DNA of 7,613 bases from JBEKCB01 sp052139675 (GTDB taxonomy: Bacteria > Planctomycetota > Brocadiia > CAIUPP01). The notes beneath the pieces were generated by a model. It had not been told where the DNA came from and ran no database searches. It worked only from the letters and a program-made list of their open reading frames with translations. The stretch covers positions 1 through 7,613 of the forward strand of contig JBKQWE010000015.1 of assembly GCA_052139675.1 (NCBI GenBank), in the 5' to 3' direction. This document shows, piece by piece, positions 6,142 to 7,613 of this stretch (its first letter is position 1; each line of letters opens with the position of its first letter). The position numbers were made by a program, and so were the translations under genes.

Positions 6142-7404
6142 TCACGCCGTTTCCCCGACAAGATATCCGGTCGAGAACGCCGCCTGCAAGTTGTATCCGC
6201 CGGAGGGGCCGGCGAGGTCGAGGACTTCGCCGGCGAAGAAGAGGTTTTTCAGCAGGCGCGATTCCATCCGCTTCGGGTCCACTTCGCTCAGCGGCACGCC
6301 GCCGCCGGTAACGATGGCTTCCTCGATCGGCCGGTGCCCGCGGACGCGCAGTTCGAGGCGCTTGACGAGACGGACGATCCGCTTGCGGTCGGACTTCGAG
6401 CACTGCGACATTTTCTTGCGCGGGTCAACCTCGGCCAGTTGCAGCAGTTGCGCGGCGGTGCGCTCGGCGATCCAGCCGGCCAGCACGGTGGAAACCTGCT
6501 TCTTCCCTTCCTTCTTGATCGCGTGCAGCAGCCGCTCGTCGAGCGATTCGGCGGTGTCCGCCGGGCGCAGGTCCAGCTCGAGCGTAACCGCGCCGCCTTT
6601 CCTGAGCGCCAGGACGACCGCGCCGCTGATGTCGAGGATCGCCGGGCCGGAGATCCCGTAATGAGTCCAAAGCGCCTCGCCGAAGTTCTCGGCGAGCTTG
6701 CGGCCGTCGTGCCGGGCGATGACGGAGACGTTCTTGATCGGCGTGCCCTGGATGTTCTTCGGCCAGGACTCGGCGGTCTCGAACGCGATGATGGCGGGAT
6801 ACGGCTCGACGATGGAATGGCCGGCCTGGCGGGCGAGCGCGTAGCCGTCGCCGGTGCAGCCGGTGCCCGGATAGCTTAAGCCGCCGGTGGCGATGAGGAC
6901 GGCGCCGGCGAGTGCGGAGTGCGGAGTGCGGAGTGCGGAATGAGCGGCCACGGACACGCCGCGGAGAATTCCCTGCTCGATGCGGAGCGATTCCACGCGC
7001 TGGTTGAGGCGGACCTCGACTGCGGCGGCCTGCAGGGCGGCGCGGAGGGCGTCGAGGACGGTCGCGGCCTGCTGCGACTCGGGGAAGATGCGGCCTTTGC
7101 GCTCGGCGATGGTCCGCACGCCGCTCTGGTGCAGCCAATCGAGCAGCTCGGCGTTGCCGAACCGGGTCATCGCGTCGCGGAGGAATCCGCCCTGCCGGCC
7201 GAATGCGTCCAGGAATTCCGGCAGCGGCGCGGAGTTGGTCACGTTGCAGCGGCCGCCGGCGGTGATGAGCAGCTTGCGCCCGAGCGACGGGCCGCGTTCG
7301 AGGAGCAGAACGCGGCGGCCTCGCTCGCCCGCGCGGGCGGCGGCCATCATGCCGGCCGGCCCGCCGCCGACGACGAGGAGATCGTAGTCGCTCACCTGCG
7401 CCAT
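6142..7404 (-). CDS. HI0933/BaiN-type NAD(P)/FAD-dependent oxidoreductase
   Basis: This 420-residue flavoprotein is of the HI0933-like family (BaiN, YhiN), with usual length near 400. The FAD-binding Rossmann motif is VVGGGPAG (11-18), followed by LLERG (34-38) and the family signature GGRCNVTN (50-57). Next are ATGGLSYPGTGCTGDGY (172-188), GEALWTHYGISGP (242-254), TGGGV (366-370) and the C-terminal FFAGEVLDLAGPSGG (389-403). All signatures are intact. BaiN was linked to bile-acid dehydroxylation, but most homologues have no assigned substrate, so no reaction is claimed. Residues around 154-166 (AHSALRTPHSALA) come from a 7-bp tandem repeat in the coding sequence and are an unusual loop insertion. 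AGGAG lies one base before the ATG at 7404, too close to serve it, but ten bases before GTG at 7395 (residue 4), so the true start may be 7395. Its C-terminal end is duplicated at 5057-5170. Confidence 0.95.
   Translation of the reverse strand: MAQVSDYDLLVVGGGPAGMMAAARAGERGRRVLLLERGPSLGRKLLITAGGRCNVTNSAPLPEFLDAFGRQGGFLRDAMTRFGNAELLDWLHQSGVRTIAERKGRIFPESQQAATVLDALRAALQAAAVEVRLNQRVESLRIEQGILRGVSVAAHSALRTPHSALAGAVLIATGGLSYPGTGCTGDGYALARQAGHSIVEPYPAIIAFETAESWPKNIQGTPIKNVSVIARHDGRKLAENFGEALWTHYGISGPAILDISGAVVLALRKGGAVTLELDLRPADTAESLDERLLHAIKKEGKKQVSTVLAGWIAERTAAQLLQLAEVDPRKKMSQCSKSDRKRIVRLVKRLELRVRGHRPIEEAIVTGGGVPLSEVDPKRMESRLLKNLFFAGEVLDLAGPSGGYNLQAAFSTGYLVGETA
6910..6944. repeat. Heptamer tandem repeat inside the flavoprotein gene
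   Basis: GAGTGCG occurs four times without error (6910-6916, 6917-6923, 6924-6930, 6931-6937), followed by the degenerate GAATGAG (6938-6944). On the coding strand it gives HSALRTPHSAL. The unit is seven bases, so gain or loss of one unit shifts the frame of the gene. Confidence 0.9.
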
Positions 7405-7405
7405 G

Positions 7406-7436
7406 CTCCTGAGAAAATGCGCGTTGGGCGCGCATT
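7406..7436 (-). promoter_or_regulatory. Ribosome site and leader hairpin of the flavoprotein gene
   Basis: AGGAG sits at 7410-7406 on the minus strand. Just upstream of it, AATGCGCG (7416-7423) and CGCGCATT (7429-7436) make a perfect eight-base stem with a TTGGG loop, extended by GAG/CTC after a two-base bulge. In the mRNA this stem would lie immediately 5' of the ribosome site and could affect access to it. No clear promoter was found upstream. In the remaining 7441-7565 I see only a nine-base inverted pair (7498-7506 with 7552-7560) and no gene. Confidence 0.4.
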
Positions 7437-7565
7437 CTCTATTGATGCGCCAGCCGCGCAGCCGTCGGCGCGGTTAATGGGCTCCGAACGAGAAGATGGA
7501 CGGCCGACGATGCACGTTCGGCGGAGTCTTTCCCCGCGAACCGTCCAACGCCGGCCGTCCGGAAC

Positions 7566-7613
7566 AGATCGGAAGAGCGTCGGGGTGGGGCAGAGTGTGT
7601 GACTAACTGTGTA
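7566..7613. other. Sequencing-adapter read-through, not genomic
   Basis: Bases 7566-7582 read AGATCGGAAGAGCGTCG, identical to the start of the Illumina TruSeq read-through adapter. The following bases keep the adapter register with substitutions, for example CAGAGTGT against the adapter's AAGAGTGT. The contig therefore ends at about 7565, and the rightmost open frames on the + strand that run into this segment are artefacts. Confidence 0.93.

Noticed and set aside
7498..7560. GGACGGCCG/CGGCCGTCC inverted pair as a terminator or regulatory site
   Set aside because: It is only nine bases in very GC-rich DNA with a 45-base gap and no T-tract, next to the adapter-contaminated end; chance is likely.
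6919..7602. 227-residue + strand frame opposite the flavoprotein
   Set aside because: It is antisense to a clearly conserved gene and its end runs into adapter sequence.

Overview
This GC-rich window is most likely a metagenomic contig from a Planctomycetes-like or other PVC-type bacterium. That placement rests on the GroEL sequence style and on three intergenic repeat types I recall from such genomes: CACGGATTTCACGGAT blocks, a TCCGCC...GGCGGA palindrome and a GATTGCC heptamer. It is inference, not proof. The last ~48 bases are not genomic: they match an Illumina adapter read-through, so the contig ends at about 7565.

Left part (1-3802, + strand): a complete groEL is followed by a 420-bp gene-free stretch with a palindrome, a heptamer repeat, a dense inverted-repeat block and a hairpin-plus-T-tract terminator candidate. 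Then come a lone class I SAM-dependent methyltransferase, a second repeat block and a family 2 glycosyltransferase. The two repeat blocks contain a 137-bp inverted pair (131/137 identical, no gaps) that brackets the methyltransferase. The methyltransferase and glycosyltransferase look like partners in polyprenol-linked or surface-glycan chemistry, but only loosely.

Middle part (3814-5045): two toxin-antitoxin modules are transcribed divergently from a ~190-bp control region with a good promoter facing each way. On the - strand, a PF09720-type antitoxin is translationally coupled (TAATG) to a RelE/ParE toxin whose reading frame is broken by one in-frame TAG. On the + strand, a HicB-like antitoxin with an N-terminal ribbon-helix-helix domain is coupled (ATGA) to a 59-residue HicA toxin that keeps its catalytic histidine.

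Right part (5057-7404, - strand): a complete HI0933/BaiN-type flavoprotein has a 7-bp tandem repeat inside its coding region. It is followed by a palindromic intergenic repeat, a conserved hypothetical protein of 275 residues, and a 37-codon duplicate of the flavoprotein's own C-terminus that abuts the hypothetical gene's stop codon. Overall this is a housekeeping/accessory mosaic shaped by small palindromic repeats, partial gene duplication and decaying toxin-antitoxin modules.
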